64,000 nucleotides of DNA from Streptomyces sp. RFCAC02 (GCF_004193175.1 NZ_SAUH01000001.1:2723501-2787500); one strand, 5' to 3'. Positions 1-8,299 are shown, counted from the stretch's first letter. A program made the numbers and translations. Notes: generated by a model from the letters alone, not told the origin.

Positions 1-508
1 CGGTCAGCAGGCCGCCGGCGACCTGCCCGATGGACGCGCCGGCGGCGCCGGTGAAGCTGTAGACGGCGATGGCGCGCCGCCGTTCCGACTGACCGGGGAA
101 CAGGGACACGAGGATGCCGAGGCTCACGGCCGCGGCGAGGGCGCTGCCGACGCCCTGGAGGAACCGGGCCGTGAGCAGGACGGCCGGGGAGCCGGCCAGT
201 CCTGCGAGGCCCGACGCGACCGTGAACAGGGCGATGCCCGCGAGGAAGACGCGGGTGCGGCCGATCAGGTCGCCGAGCCGCCCGGCCAGCAGGAGCAACG
301 CGCCGAACGGGATCAGGTACGCGTTGACCGCCCAGCTCAGGTCGGCCGGCGAGAAGCCGAGGTCGTCGCGGATGGCGGGGAGCGCGACGGTGACGATGCT
401 GCCGTCGAGGACCGTCATCAGCGTCCCGGTGGAGACGACGGCGAGGGCGAGCGCGCGGGCGCGCCGGGACGGGAGGGAGGGGGTTGCGGGAACGGGATCA
501 CTGCGCAT
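1..508 (-). CDS. MFS drug/proton antiporter, DHA2-like (C-terminus outside window)
   Basis: This is the N-terminal part of a multidrug-type MFS exporter, running off the left edge of the window. The ATG at 508 is preceded by a clear GAGGAG ribosome site. The visible ~169 residues show a first membrane helix followed by LDGSIVTVALP, the usual helix-1 motif C-like region of 14-TM DHA2 exporters. GRLGDLIGRTR, the loop 2-3 MFS signature, and further hydrophobic helices follow. It lies 90 bases downstream of a marR gene on the same strand, so it is probably an efflux pump controlled by that repressor. The substrate cannot be inferred. Confidence 0.85.
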   Translation of the reverse strand, partial: MRSDPVPATPSLPSRRARALALAVVSTGTLMTVLDGSIVTVALPAIRDDLGFSPADLSWAVNAYLIPFGALLLLAGRLGDLIGRTRVFLAGIALFTVASGLAGLAGSPAVLLTARFLQGVGSALAAAVSLGILVSLFPGQSERRRAIAVYSFTGAAGASIGQVAGGLLT

Positions 509-566
509 GACGGTCTCCTCGGGCCGTACGGGGACAACACGAAGGACCGTAGCATATAGTTTTGTT

Positions 567-594
567 GCAGACGATCTCCTTCCGGAAAGTCTGC
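567..594. promoter_or_regulatory. Inverted repeat between marR and MFS gene
   Basis: GCAGAC (567-572) and GTCTGC (589-594) form a 6-bp inverted repeat, with an inner TTCCGGAA palindrome at 580-587. It sits between the marR stop and the transporter start. It may be a second MarR site or part of a transporter promoter; the sequence alone does not decide. Confidence 0.3.
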
Positions 595-598
595 TTCC

Positions 599-1087
599 TC
601 AGCGCTCCGTCTGGCGGGCGCGGCGGACCGGCCGGGGGCTCTCGACGGGGGTGGCGAGGTGCCCGGCGGCCAGCGTCCGCAGCGCCCGCAGCAGCGCGTC
701 GCGGTCCGCGTCGGGGAGCGACCCCAGGGCCTCCCGGTGCACCCCGTCCACGATCTCCTGGCTGCGCCGCGCCACCTCGGCACCCTTCTCCGTCACGGCG
801 ATGATGCGCGCCCGCCGGTCGGCGCTGGAGGGCCGGCGCTCGGCGAGCCCGGCACGCTCCAGCGCGTCCACGGTGACGACCATCGTCGTCTTGTCGAGGT
901 CGCCGATCTCGGCGAGCTGCGCCTGCGTCCGCTCCTCCTCCAGCGCGTGGACCAGGACGCAGTGCATCCGGGCCGTGAGGCCGATCTCCGCGAGGGCGGC
1001 CGCCATGCGCGAGCGCAGCACGTGGCCGGTGTGGTCGAGGTAGTAGGACAGGTCGGGCTCGCCGCGCCCGGGGCTGAGAGCAGTCAT
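599..1087 (-). CDS. MarR-family transcriptional regulator
   Basis: A 162-residue winged-helix repressor of the MarR family. The central part has the family layout: helix-turn-helix around AQLAEIGDLDKTTMVVTVDALERAGLAERR, then the wing with SSADRRARIIAVTEKG, where the DxR wing motif is typical. The start at 1087 (ATG) is followed by a short N-terminal dimerisation segment, as expected. The gene lies directly upstream of an MFS exporter in the same direction and has two near-palindromes just before its start. The usual arrangement for the family is autorepression plus control of the adjacent efflux gene, relieved by a small phenolic or drug ligand. The ligand is unknown here. Confidence 0.9.
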   Translation of the reverse strand: MTALSPGRGEPDLSYYLDHTGHVLRSRMAAALAEIGLTARMHCVLVHALEEERTQAQLAEIGDLDKTTMVVTVDALERAGLAERRPSSADRRARIIAVTEKGAEVARRSQEIVDGVHREALGSLPDADRDALLRALRTLAAGHLATPVESPRPVRRARQTER

Positions 1088-1102
1088 ACGGCCAGCGTAA
1101 CG

Positions 1103-1138
1103 ATCCGCACGCGGATTGGTCAGATGCGGATGGTCCGC
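1103..1138. promoter_or_regulatory. Two near-palindromes, candidate MarR operators
   Basis: ATCCGC-AC-GCGGAT (1103-1116) and GCGGA-TGG-TCCGC (1126-1138) sit 16-51 bases upstream of the marR start and share GCGGAT 15 bases apart. Position and symmetry fit a dimeric winged-helix repressor acting on its own promoter. This is an inference; no binding motif is known for this protein. Confidence 0.5.
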
Positions 1139-1157
1139 TACCGGACGAAAGGCCGGC

Positions 1158-1958
1158 TCACAGCCCGTGGTCGGCGAGGAACTCCCGCACGTGCCCGAGC
1201 CACACCGTCCGGTCCGCCTCGCCCAGCACGTGCGCGGCGCCGGGCAGTTCGACGTGGCGCGCGCCGGGGACGGCGGCCGCCAGGGCGCGCTGGGTCGCGG
1301 GCAGGACGAGGCGGTCCGCGCCCGCCGTGACGGCGAGGACCGGGACGCTCAGGCCGGGCAGGTCCGCCGTCACGTCCACCCGTGCGACCAGGTCGAAGTG
1401 GGCGGCGGTGCCGGGTGGGAGGCCGGCCTGCGCGGCGTCGACGGCGGCCTCGATGCCGGCGGCCGGCAGGGCGGCGAGGAGCGGATCGGTGAGGCAGGCG
1501 ACGGTGGCGAACCGGGCCATGGCGCGCCGCTCCCCGGCCCGGTCGAGCGCCACCATCAGCTCGGACGCGACGCGCAGCACGGGGTCGGCGGTCGCGAAAC
1601 CGACGGTGAGCACGAGGCCGGTCACCCGGTCGGGGTGGCGGGCGGCGGCCCGTACGGCGACCGCGCTGCCGAGGGACTCGCCGAGCACCGCGAACCGCTC
1701 CCGCCCGGCGGCCACCGCCGACGCGACGAGCCGGTCGGCCAGGTCGTCCAGGTCGAGGGGGCCGTCAGCGACCGGCGTGGCCCCGGCGCCCGGGTAGTGC
1801 GGGCCGACGATCAGGTGGTCGCGCGCCAGGTCGTCGAGGACGAGACCGAAATTGCCGGCGATGCCGCCGCCGGCGCCGTGCGCGAGGAGCAGCCCGGGGC
1901 CGCCGGTGCCGCGGAGCAGGACGTCGAGACCGGACGTGCCGGTGAGGGTGTCGTTCAC
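1158..1958 (-). CDS. Alpha/beta hydrolase
   Basis: A 266-residue alpha/beta-hydrolase fold enzyme. Visible are the oxyanion loop LLLAHGAGGG near residue 20, the nucleophile elbow GESLGS near residue 95, the acid Asp in VTAGADRLVLP, and the catalytic His in PGAAHVLGEAD near the C-terminus, in the usual order. GTG at 1958 is chosen because it precedes the first recognisable strand; no strong ribosome site is seen, so the start is uncertain. Members include esterases, haloperoxidase-like and signalling hydrolases; the substrate cannot be told. It stands alone between marR and a MocR-type regulator that is transcribed the same way. Confidence 0.85.
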   Translation of the reverse strand: MNDTLTGTSGLDVLLRGTGGPGLLLAHGAGGGIAGNFGLVLDDLARDHLIVGPHYPGAGATPVADGPLDLDDLADRLVASAVAAGRERFAVLGESLGSAVAVRAAARHPDRVTGLVLTVGFATADPVLRVASELMVALDRAGERRAMARFATVACLTDPLLAALPAAGIEAAVDAAQAGLPPGTAAHFDLVARVDVTADLPGLSVPVLAVTAGADRLVLPATQRALAAAVPGARHVELPGAAHVLGEADRTVWLGHVREFLADHGL

Positions 1959-2143
1959 GCGGTCATGCTGCACTCTGACACCGATGTGAGAGTCAAGCCG
2001 TCCCCGCGCCCGGCCGCACCGCCGCCCGTGGCGCGTGGCCGGGGGCGGTGCCGTACCGGCCAACGGCACGACGGGACACGCGCCCGTGACCGCGCGGACA
2101 GTGCCGGCCGGCAGCGAGCGGCGACGGCCCGCACGCCGGCGGC

Positions 2144-3496
2144 TCAGCGGTCGTCGCTCGCCTCGTCGCGCGGGTCCGAGCGGGCGACGCCGGCGAGGAC
2201 GCGCAGCGACCGTTCCAGCACCTCGGGCGGCGGCGCGGCGAGCGCGACGCGCACGGCCGCCGGCGTACCGGCGTCGCCGACCGCGAAGGCCGCCGCCGGG
2301 GTGACGGACACGCCGCGCCGCGCCGCCGCCACGACGAACGTGTCGGCGCGCCAGGCCGGCGGCAGGTCCCACCAGCAGAAGTACGAGCACGGGTCCGTCC
2401 GCAGCGCGAAGCCGCCGAGCGCCCCGGCCAGGATCTCCTGGCGGGCGGCGGCGTCCCGCCGCTTCGCCGCGGCGAGATCGCGGGCCGTGCCGTCCGCGAC
2501 CCACCGCGCCACCGCTTCGAGGACGAACCGCCCGGGCGCCGCGCCCCCCGCCCGCACGGCACGCGCCACGCCGTCCCGCAGCCCCGGCGGCACCACGGCG
2601 AAGCCGAGCGGGAGGCCGGGGGCGATCCGCTTCGACAGGCTGTCGATGAGGACGACACGGTCCGGCGCGTACGCGGCCAGCGGCGGCACGTCGTCCCGCA
2701 GGAAGGACCAGATGCCGTCCTCGACGGCGGGCAGACCCGTGCGCCGCAGGACGTCCGCCAGCGCGCGGGCACGGGCCTCGGGCATGGTGACGGACAGGGG
2801 GTTGTGCAGGACGGGCTGGACGTAGACCGCGTGCAGGGGCGCCGCGCGGTGCGCCTCCTCGACGGCCTCGGGGAGCAGCCCGTCGCCGTCCATGGCGAGC
2901 GGGACGAGCCGTACGCCGGCGCGGGCGGCGAGCGCCGCGAGGACGGGGTACGTCAGCCGCTCGGTGCCGAGCCGCCCGCCCGGCGGCACGAGGGCGGCGA
3001 CGGCGGCGGCGATGGCCTGCCGCCCGTTCCCGGTGAACAGGACGTCGTCGGCGGCGGGCCGCCAGCCGCCGCGCGCCAGGAGGGCGCCGGCCGCGTCGCG
3101 CGCGGCGGCCGTGCCGGCGACGCCGGAGGGGGCGAGCGCGGCGGCCAGCACATCGGGGCGCAGCAGCCCGCCGAGCCCGGCGGCGAGGGCGGCGGCCCGG
3201 CCGGGCAGGAGGGGATGGTTGAGTTCGAGGTCGACGTGCCCCCGCGCGACCGGCTCCGACAGGGCGGGGACGCCGGGCGCCGCGTCGGCGCCGGCCCGCA
3301 CGAAGGTGCCGCGCCCCACCTCGCCGACGGTGAGACCGCGGCGCGCCAGCTCGGCGTACACGCGGGCGGCCGTCGAGGGCGCGATGCGGCGCTGCCGGGC
3401 GAACGCGCGCTGCGGGGGGAGCCGGTCCCCGGGCCTGAGCCGTCCGGACCTGATGTCGCGCGCGACCGCGTCGGCGACCCGCTGGTAGTCGTTCAT
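2144..3496 (-). CDS. MocR-type (GntR HTH + aminotransferase domain) regulator
   Basis: About 450 residues. The N-terminal ~70 residues are a GntR winged helix (DIRSGRLRPGDRLPPQRAF is the family hallmark). The rest is a fold-type I PLP-dependent aminotransferase domain with the Schiff-base region LIDSLSKRIAPGLPLGF, so the PLP lysine is present. MocR proteins usually sense an amine or amino acid, or PLP, and control a divergent transporter or enzyme gene. Here the divergent gene is a LysE/RhtB exporter. ATG 3496 is preferred; an in-frame ATG at 3505 is also possible. A perfect 17-bp palindrome plus a repeated half site lie between the two genes. Confidence 0.9.
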   Translation of the reverse strand: MNDYQRVADAVARDIRSGRLRPGDRLPPQRAFARQRRIAPSTAARVYAELARRGLTVGEVGRGTFVRAGADAAPGVPALSEPVARGHVDLELNHPLLPGRAAALAAGLGGLLRPDVLAAALAPSGVAGTAAARDAAGALLARGGWRPAADDVLFTGNGRQAIAAAVAALVPPGGRLGTERLTYPVLAALAARAGVRLVPLAMDGDGLLPEAVEEAHRAAPLHAVYVQPVLHNPLSVTMPEARARALADVLRRTGLPAVEDGIWSFLRDDVPPLAAYAPDRVVLIDSLSKRIAPGLPLGFAVVPPGLRDGVARAVRAGGAAPGRFVLEAVARWVADGTARDLAAAKRRDAAARQEILAGALGGFALRTDPCSYFCWWDLPPAWRADTFVVAAARRGVSVTPAAAFAVGDAGTPAAVRVALAAPPPEVLERSLRVLAGVARSDPRDEASDDR

Positions 3497-3516
3497 CCGG
3501 GGCATCCAAACACAGG

Positions 3517-3571
3517 ATTGCACCGAGTGCAATGGCAGATATTGCACCGATCAGTGCGCCGTCATTACTCT
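3517..3571 (+). promoter_or_regulatory. MocR operator and leaderless lysE promoter
   Basis: ATTGCAC-CGA-GTGCAAT (3517-3533) is a perfect 7-3-7 palindrome. ATTGCAC is repeated 24 bases later (3541-3547), followed by GTGC at 3554-3557. The second copy contains a -35-like TTGCAC (3542-3547), with TACTCT (3566-3571) as the -10 after 18 bases and the exporter ATG 7 bases later, so that transcript is probably leaderless. An inverted repeat plus direct repeat overlapping the target -35 is the arrangement described for other MocR regulators. Confidence 0.65.
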
Positions 3572-3578
3572 CGGCCGC

Positions 3579-4235
3579 ATGATCGAACCGAGCGCCGTCG
3601 CCGGCGTCTTCCTGGTCGCCCTCGGCATGGTCCTGACGCCGGGGCCGAACATGCTCTACCTCGTCTCCCGCAGCATCACCCAGGGCCGCCGGGCCGGCGT
3701 CGTCTCGCTCGGCGGCGTCGCGGCCGGGTTCCTCGTCTACCTCCTCGCGACGAACCTCGGCCTCTCCGCCGTCCTCACGGCCGTCCCCGAGGTGTACACC
3801 GGCATCAAGCTCGCCGGCGCGGCGTACCTGCTGTGGCTCGCCTGGTGCGCCCTGCGGCCCGGCGGCGTCTCCGTCTTCACGCCGCGCGACGACATACCGC
3901 ACGACCCGCCGCGCCGCCTGTTCGCGATGGGCCTGACGACGGCGCTGCTGAACCCGAAGATCGCCGTGATGTACCTGTCGCTGCTGCCGCAGTTCGTGGA
4001 CGTCGACGCCGGCCACGTGGCCCTGCAGGGCATGGTCCTCGGCTCGGTCCAGGTGGCCGTCAGCATCGGCGTCAACCTCGTCATCGTCCTCGCGGCCGGC
4101 GGCATCGCCGTCTTCCTGGCGCGCCGGCCCACCTGGCTGAAGGCCCAGCGGTGGGTCATGGGAACGGTCCTCGGCGTCCTCGCGATCACGCTGGCCGCCG
4201 ACACGTCGGCGCCCTCATCCTCCGTCACCACCTGA
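3579..4235 (+). CDS. LysE/RhtB-family amino-acid exporter
   Basis: A 218-residue inner-membrane exporter with about six hydrophobic segments. The N-terminal GMVLTPGPNMLYLVSRSITQGRRAG is the signature of the LysE/RhtB family, and LLNPKIAVMYLSLLPQF is the conserved second-half motif. Members export amino acids such as lysine, threonine or homoserine lactone using the proton gradient. No ribosome site is seen and a -10 lies 7 bases before the ATG, so translation is probably leaderless. Divergent placement from a MocR regulator suggests induction by the amino acid or amine that the regulator senses. Confidence 0.9.
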   Translation: MIEPSAVAGVFLVALGMVLTPGPNMLYLVSRSITQGRRAGVVSLGGVAAGFLVYLLATNLGLSAVLTAVPEVYTGIKLAGAAYLLWLAWCALRPGGVSVFTPRDDIPHDPPRRLFAMGLTTALLNPKIAVMYLSLLPQFVDVDAGHVALQGMVLGSVQVAVSIGVNLVIVLAAGGIAVFLARRPTWLKAQRWVMGTVLGVLAITLAADTSAPSSSVTT

Positions 4236-4297
4236 CCGGCGCGAACGCGTCGCGGCGGCCGGCGACCGCCACCCGTCCCGAAGGAGAACGCGCCGCT

Positions 4298-4822
4298 GTG
4301 TCCATCAACCGGTACGGCGTCGAGGCCCACGCCTACTGGCGGCGCTGGCTCCCCGAGCGCTGCGCCGGGCTCTCCGACCCGACCGCCTTCTTCACCAGCC
4401 TCGGCGAACTCGTGGAACAGCAGGTCGGCGATCTCTGGAACCTGCTCATCCTCGAGGACGAGGTGCCGGGCGGCGAGACCCACGAACAGCGCGTCGGCCG
4501 CCTCGGCCTCCTCAAGGCCGAGGCCGAGCACCACGTCCTCCAGGAACTCGTCCGCCTGCCGCCCGAACCCGAAGCCGCCCCGGCGGACGACGGGGCGGAC
4601 GGGCCGAGGAGCGGCGTGGAGCACCGGACCCGCGTCCACCGCACCCGGGAGCGGACCGAACGCCTGGCGCACACGGCCGACGACCTGGTGGACGGCGCCG
4701 TACGCCTCGACGACCTCAGCGATCCGGAACTGAGCGAACTCATCGCCTGCATGACCCCGTCCTTCCTGCGGCTCTTCGGCACATCCGTCGAGGATCAGCG
4801 GGCCAGGGGCCGCCGCATCTGA
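4298..4822 (+). CDS. Hypothetical protein, Streptomyces-type
   Basis: A 174-residue soluble, acidic protein starting SINRYGVEAHAYWRRWLPERC. GTG 4298 follows an AAGGAG (4281-4286) at a rather long spacing. There are no membrane segments or signal peptide; the middle (residues ~30-85) is helical and rich in Glu/Leu, and the end is charged. I recall similar proteins near mobile-element or transfer genes in Streptomyces, but cannot name the family. It follows the exporter by 62 bases and could be co-transcribed. Function is unknown. Confidence 0.7.
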   Translation: MSINRYGVEAHAYWRRWLPERCAGLSDPTAFFTSLGELVEQQVGDLWNLLILEDEVPGGETHEQRVGRLGLLKAEAEHHVLQELVRLPPEPEAAPADDGADGPRSGVEHRTRVHRTRERTERLAHTADDLVDGAVRLDDLSDPELSELIACMTPSFLRLFGTSVEDQRARGRRI

Positions 4823-4859
4823 CCACTCCGCGCACGCGGCCCGTGCGGACAGCGCCGGT

Positions 4860-6233
4860 TCACGCGCGGGCGCGGGCGAACCACACCGCCGCGCCCGCGC
4901 ACACCACGGCCGCGATCCCGAACGCGCCGACCGGGGCACCGGCGCCGCCGTCCGTACCGGCGACCGTCAGCGGCACGCCCATCAGCGCGACGCCCAGCGT
5001 GGCGCCGACCTGCCGGACGGCGTTCACGAGGCCGCCGGCCGCGCCCGCCGAGCCCGCGGGCGCGGCCCCGACCACGGCGGCCACCAGCGCGGGCAGCGCG
5101 AACGACACCCCGAGCCCCGTCAGCAGCAGCCCCGCGGCCAGCCACCCGTACGGCGCCCCGGTACCGAGCGCGCCGCCGAGCAGCGCGGTCCCGGCGGCCA
5201 GCAGCACGAGCCCGCCCAGCACCGGACCGCGCGGCCCGGACGCGGCCACGATCCGGCCGGTGAGCGGCGGGTTCAGCGCGAACGGCAGCGTCAGCGGCAG
5301 CAGCGCGAGGCCGGTCGCCGCCGGCCCGTACGCCCGGTCCTCCAGCAGCAGGGGCAGGACGAACAGGCCGCCGGTCAGCGTGAAGTTCACGGCCGCGCCC
5401 GACGCGAGGCCCGCCCGCGCGCCGGCCGCCCCGAGCAGCCCGGGGTCGAGCACCGGCGCGGCGGAGCGCCGTTCGAGCGCCGCGAACACCGCCCCCGCCA
5501 CCAGCCCGGCCGCCAGCGACGCCGCGGCGTGCGGCCAGTGCTGCCCGCCGGCCGCCACCACGCCGTCCGTCACCAGCGCGAGCGCGGCGCACGCGGCGAG
5601 CTGCGCCGGCACGTCGATCCGCCGGTCGCCGCGCGGGCAGCGCGGCAGCCCGCGCCCCAGCGTCAGCGCGAGGACGACCGCGCCGAGCGGCACGTTCACC
5701 AGGAACACCGCCCGCCAGCCGAACGCCCCCACCAGCACCCCGCCGACGGGCGGCCCCGCCGCGACGGCCGCGCCGCTGACGGCGGCCCACGTCGCCACCG
5801 CCCGCGCGTACGCGGCACGGTCGGGGTACAGCCGGCCGATGAGCGCGAGCGACGACGGCACGCACGCGGCCGCCGCGGCCCCGAGCACCGCGCGCAGCAC
5901 GGCGAGCGACACCGTGCCGGGCGCGCAGGCGCACAGCAGCGACACCAGGGCGAACGCCGCCACGCCGACCCGGAACACCCGGTCGGCGCCCAGCCGGTCC
6001 GCGACCGCGCCGGCGGTCAGCAGCAGGGCGGCGAAGACGACGGTGTAGCCGGTCACCGCCCACTGGAGGCCCGCCATGGACGTGTGCAGCGAGTCGGCGA
6101 GGTCCGGCTCGGCGACCGAGAGCACGGTCGTGTCGAGAAGCACCATGAAGTAGCCGAGGGCGATCCCGAACAGGGCCGTCCCCCGGCGCGCGGCGGACCC
6201 GGCAGGGGACAGGGCGGTGTGGACATCTGTCAT
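4860..6233 (-). CDS. MFS transporter, DHA2-like
   Basis: A 457-residue integral membrane exporter. FMVLLDTTVLSVAEPDL in helix 1, ADRLGADRVFRVG in loop 2-3 (the MFS signature) and GPPVGGVLVGAFGWRAVFLVNVP in helix 5 (motif C with the GxxxGPxxGG pattern of drug antiporters) are all visible. The length suits the 14-TM DHA2 group. ATG 6233 is the first Met of the conserved part. It is divergent from a lysR gene with a T-N11-A palindrome between them, so it is probably that regulator's target. Confidence 0.9.
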   Translation of the reverse strand: MTDVHTALSPAGSAARRGTALFGIALGYFMVLLDTTVLSVAEPDLADSLHTSMAGLQWAVTGYTVVFAALLLTAGAVADRLGADRVFRVGVAAFALVSLLCACAPGTVSLAVLRAVLGAAAAACVPSSLALIGRLYPDRAAYARAVATWAAVSGAAVAAGPPVGGVLVGAFGWRAVFLVNVPLGAVVLALTLGRGLPRCPRGDRRIDVPAQLAACAALALVTDGVVAAGGQHWPHAAASLAAGLVAGAVFAALERRSAAPVLDPGLLGAAGARAGLASGAAVNFTLTGGLFVLPLLLEDRAYGPAATGLALLPLTLPFALNPPLTGRIVAASGPRGPVLGGLVLLAAGTALLGGALGTGAPYGWLAAGLLLTGLGVSFALPALVAAVVGAAPAGSAGAAGGLVNAVRQVGATLGVALMGVPLTVAGTDGGAGAPVGAFGIAAVVCAGAAVWFARARA

Positions 6234-6282
6234 GCCGGGCAGCCTGCGCCGGACGGCCCGCCGCGCTCCACCGGCTGCGCCG

Positions 6283-6308
6283 TACACTCCGTTCGGCACT
6301 GCCGAACG
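6283..6308. promoter_or_regulatory. LysR box with overlapping -10
   Basis: CGTTCGGC-ACT-GCCGAACG (6290-6308) is a perfect 8-3-8 palindrome containing a T-N11-A core (T 6293, A 6305), the LysR-type binding pattern. A -10-like TACACT at 6283-6288 on the + strand puts the lysR start site inside it, which suits autoregulation and control of the divergent MFS gene. Confidence 0.6.
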
Positions 6309-6335
6309 CCCGGCGGCGAGAGGACGGGGGACCCA

Positions 6336-7226
6336 GTGGAGCTCAGCCACCTGCGGACGTTCCGGGCCGTCGTCCGCCACCGCACCGTCACCCGCGCCGC
6401 CGCCGAACTGGACCTGGCGCCCTCCTCCGTCTCCGCGCACATCCGCGCCCTGGAGACGTCCCTCGGTGTCCCGCTGTTCGACCGCACCCCGCAGGGCATG
6501 CGCCCCACCCCGGCCGGCGACCGCATGACCGTCTGGGCGCGCCGCCTCCTCGACGACGCCGAACGCGCCGCCGCCGATGTCGCGGGCCACCGCGCCGCCG
6601 TACGGCTCGGCGCCCTGGAGACGATCGCCGCGACGTGCGTCCCCGCCGTCCTGGCGCGCCTCGCCGACCGCCGCCCCGGCCTCGCGGTCGAGGTGCGGGC
6701 GGCGACCCGCAGGGACGAGCTGCTCGCCGCCGTGGTGGCGGGCGACCTCGCGGCGGCACTGCTCCTCGACACGGGCGACGCGCTCGGCGACCTCGGCTTC
6801 GCCGCGCCGGCCGCGCCCCTGGCCCACCTCGACGTCGGCACGGTCCCCCTCGCGCTCGTCGCCGCGCCGGGGCACCCGCTGGCCGCACGGGACACCCTGG
6901 CGCCCGCCGACCTCGCGGGCGAACGCCTGCTGGTGAACGCGGCGGCGTGCTCGTTCCGCATGGCCGCCGACCACCTCATCGGCACCCACGCCACCCGGGT
7001 GCACGCGGGCGGCGTCCCCGTGATGCGCGCCTGGGCCGGGCAGGGCCTCGGCATCGCCCTGCTGCCCCGTTTCGCGGTGGACGACGCGCTGCGCGCCGGG
7101 ACCCTCGTACGCCTCCCCCTGCCGGCGCCGGACCTGGCGCTGCGCCTGGTGTGGCACGGCGAGCACGAGTCGGCCCCCGCGACGCGCGACCTGCTCTACG
7201 CGGCCGCCGCCGTCGCCGGCGGCTGA
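6336..7226 (+). CDS. LysR-family transcriptional regulator
   Basis: A 296-residue LysR-type regulator. The first 65 residues are the winged HTH (LSHLRTFRAVVRHRTVTRAAAELDLAPSSVSAHIRALE, then LGVPLFDRTPQGMRPTPAG). The C-terminal two-thirds are the periplasmic-binding-protein-like effector domain. GTG 6336 follows a purine-rich GAGAGGACGGGGG. It is divergent from an MFS exporter and probably activates or represses it in response to the exporter's substrate. The effector is unknown. Confidence 0.92.
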   Translation: MELSHLRTFRAVVRHRTVTRAAAELDLAPSSVSAHIRALETSLGVPLFDRTPQGMRPTPAGDRMTVWARRLLDDAERAAADVAGHRAAVRLGALETIAATCVPAVLARLADRRPGLAVEVRAATRRDELLAAVVAGDLAAALLLDTGDALGDLGFAAPAAPLAHLDVGTVPLALVAAPGHPLAARDTLAPADLAGERLLVNAAACSFRMAADHLIGTHATRVHAGGVPVMRAWAGQGLGIALLPRFAVDDALRAGTLVRLPLPAPDLALRLVWHGEHESAPATRDLLYAAAAVAGG

Positions 7227-7238
7227 GCCGGGCGGCGC

Positions 7239-8159
7239 CTACCAGGCCCGCGCGGCCTCCCGCAGCCGCTCCCGGACGCGGACCACGCAGGGATTGGCGC
7301 CGGCGCCGGGGCGCTCGGCGAGGTGCACCGTGTTGATGGGCGGCTCCGCCGGCTCGTGCAGCACGACGAGCCGGCCCGAGGCCAGCTCGTCCTCGCACAG
7401 GTAGCGCGGCACGACGGCACAGCCCGCGCCCGCCGCCACGGCCGACACCACGCCCCGCAGGTCGGGCACGGTCAGCGCGGCCCGCGCCGTGAGCCGCCTG
7501 CCGAACACCGTCCGCCAGTACCTGCGGGCGATCGGCAGGTCATCGGCGTACGTGACGAGGGGGACGGCGCGGACGGCGGCGCACACGTCCCCGTCCGCCG
7601 GGAGCGCCCACACCGGCGCGGCGACCAGCACGAACTCCTCGTCCGCGAGCGGCACGGAGACCAGGGCGCGGCCACGGACGCGCCGGGTGGAGATCACGAG
7701 GTCGTGGCGGCCGGCGCGCAGTTCGTCCAGCAGCGGGTCGGTCAGGCCGGTCGCCACGCGCAGCCGCAGGCCGCCGGCGACCAGGGGGGCGAGCGCGGGC
7801 AGCGCGCGGGTGCAGAGCAGCTCGGCGGGTCCCGCGAGGTACACGGGGACCGTACGGTCGTCCGCGCCGGGTCCCGTTCCCTCCAGCGCGACGAGGGCGT
7901 CGAGGGGGTCGGCCAGGCGGCCGGCCAGCTCGTGCGCGAACGCCGTCGGCTCGACGCCCCGCGCGGACCTGGTGAACAGCTCGCGTCCGGTGCGCCGCTC
8001 CAGCGCCCTGATCTGGGTCGTCACCGTCGGCTGGGAGAGGCCGAGCAGCGGGGCCGCCGCGGTGAGGGAGCCCGCGCGGTAGACGGCCAGGAAGGTGCGG
8101 AGCTGGTTGAGGTCGGTGTGCGGCGGGATCCCGGCGCCCCCGGTCGTCGGGTTCGTCAC
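7239..8159 (-). CDS. LysR-family transcriptional regulator
   Basis: A 306-residue LysR-type regulator with HTH NQLRTFLAVYRAGSLTAAAPLLGLSQPTVTTQIRALERRTGRELFTRS at residues ~15-62 and a substrate-binding domain after it. GTG 8159 is chosen over upstream in-frame starts because a -10-like TATCCT (minus strand, 8172-8167) lies 7 bases before it, giving a leaderless transcript; upstream sequence looks non-coding. It is divergent from a DJ-1-like plus OYE-like pair, which it probably controls through palindromes at 8202-8226. It ends only 12 bases from the oppositely transcribed lysR gene at 6336-7226. Confidence 0.88.
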   Translation of the reverse strand: MTNPTTGGAGIPPHTDLNQLRTFLAVYRAGSLTAAAPLLGLSQPTVTTQIRALERRTGRELFTRSARGVEPTAFAHELAGRLADPLDALVALEGTGPGADDRTVPVYLAGPAELLCTRALPALAPLVAGGLRLRVATGLTDPLLDELRAGRHDLVISTRRVRGRALVSVPLADEEFVLVAAPVWALPADGDVCAAVRAVPLVTYADDLPIARRYWRTVFGRRLTARAALTVPDLRGVVSAVAAGAGCAVVPRYLCEDELASGRLVVLHEPAEPPINTVHLAERPGAGANPCVVRVRERLREAARAW

Positions 8160-8201
8160 ACCGCACAGGATAGGCACGGCCGCACCCGGGCGGTCATGCG
8201 A

Positions 8202-8226
8202 ATTCCTATGGAATGGATCGGCCGAT
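8202..8226. promoter_or_regulatory. Palindromes between lysR and the DJ-1/OYE operon
   Basis: ATTCC-TAT-GGAAT (8202-8214) and ATCGG-CCGAT (8217-8226) lie side by side in the 140-base divergent promoter. A + strand TACCGT at 8255-8260 could be the -10 for the DJ-1-like gene. The position fits a LysR tetramer site upstream of the activated promoter. Confidence 0.45.
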
Positions 8227-8299
8227 GCATTGGTTTCCGGATGAGCCGCGGGTTTACCGTCGGGACCGCTCCACCGGCGGACCCTTCGAGGAGAGAGCA

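Noticed and set aside
1158..4016. A 952-codon minus-strand frame across three genes
   Set aside because: Beyond its last 266 codons it is Arg/Ala/Gly-rich nonsense lying over the MocR gene in a different frame. It is a GC-bias shadow. The same applies to other long frames such as 34623-35348, 24327-25835 and 61005-62411.
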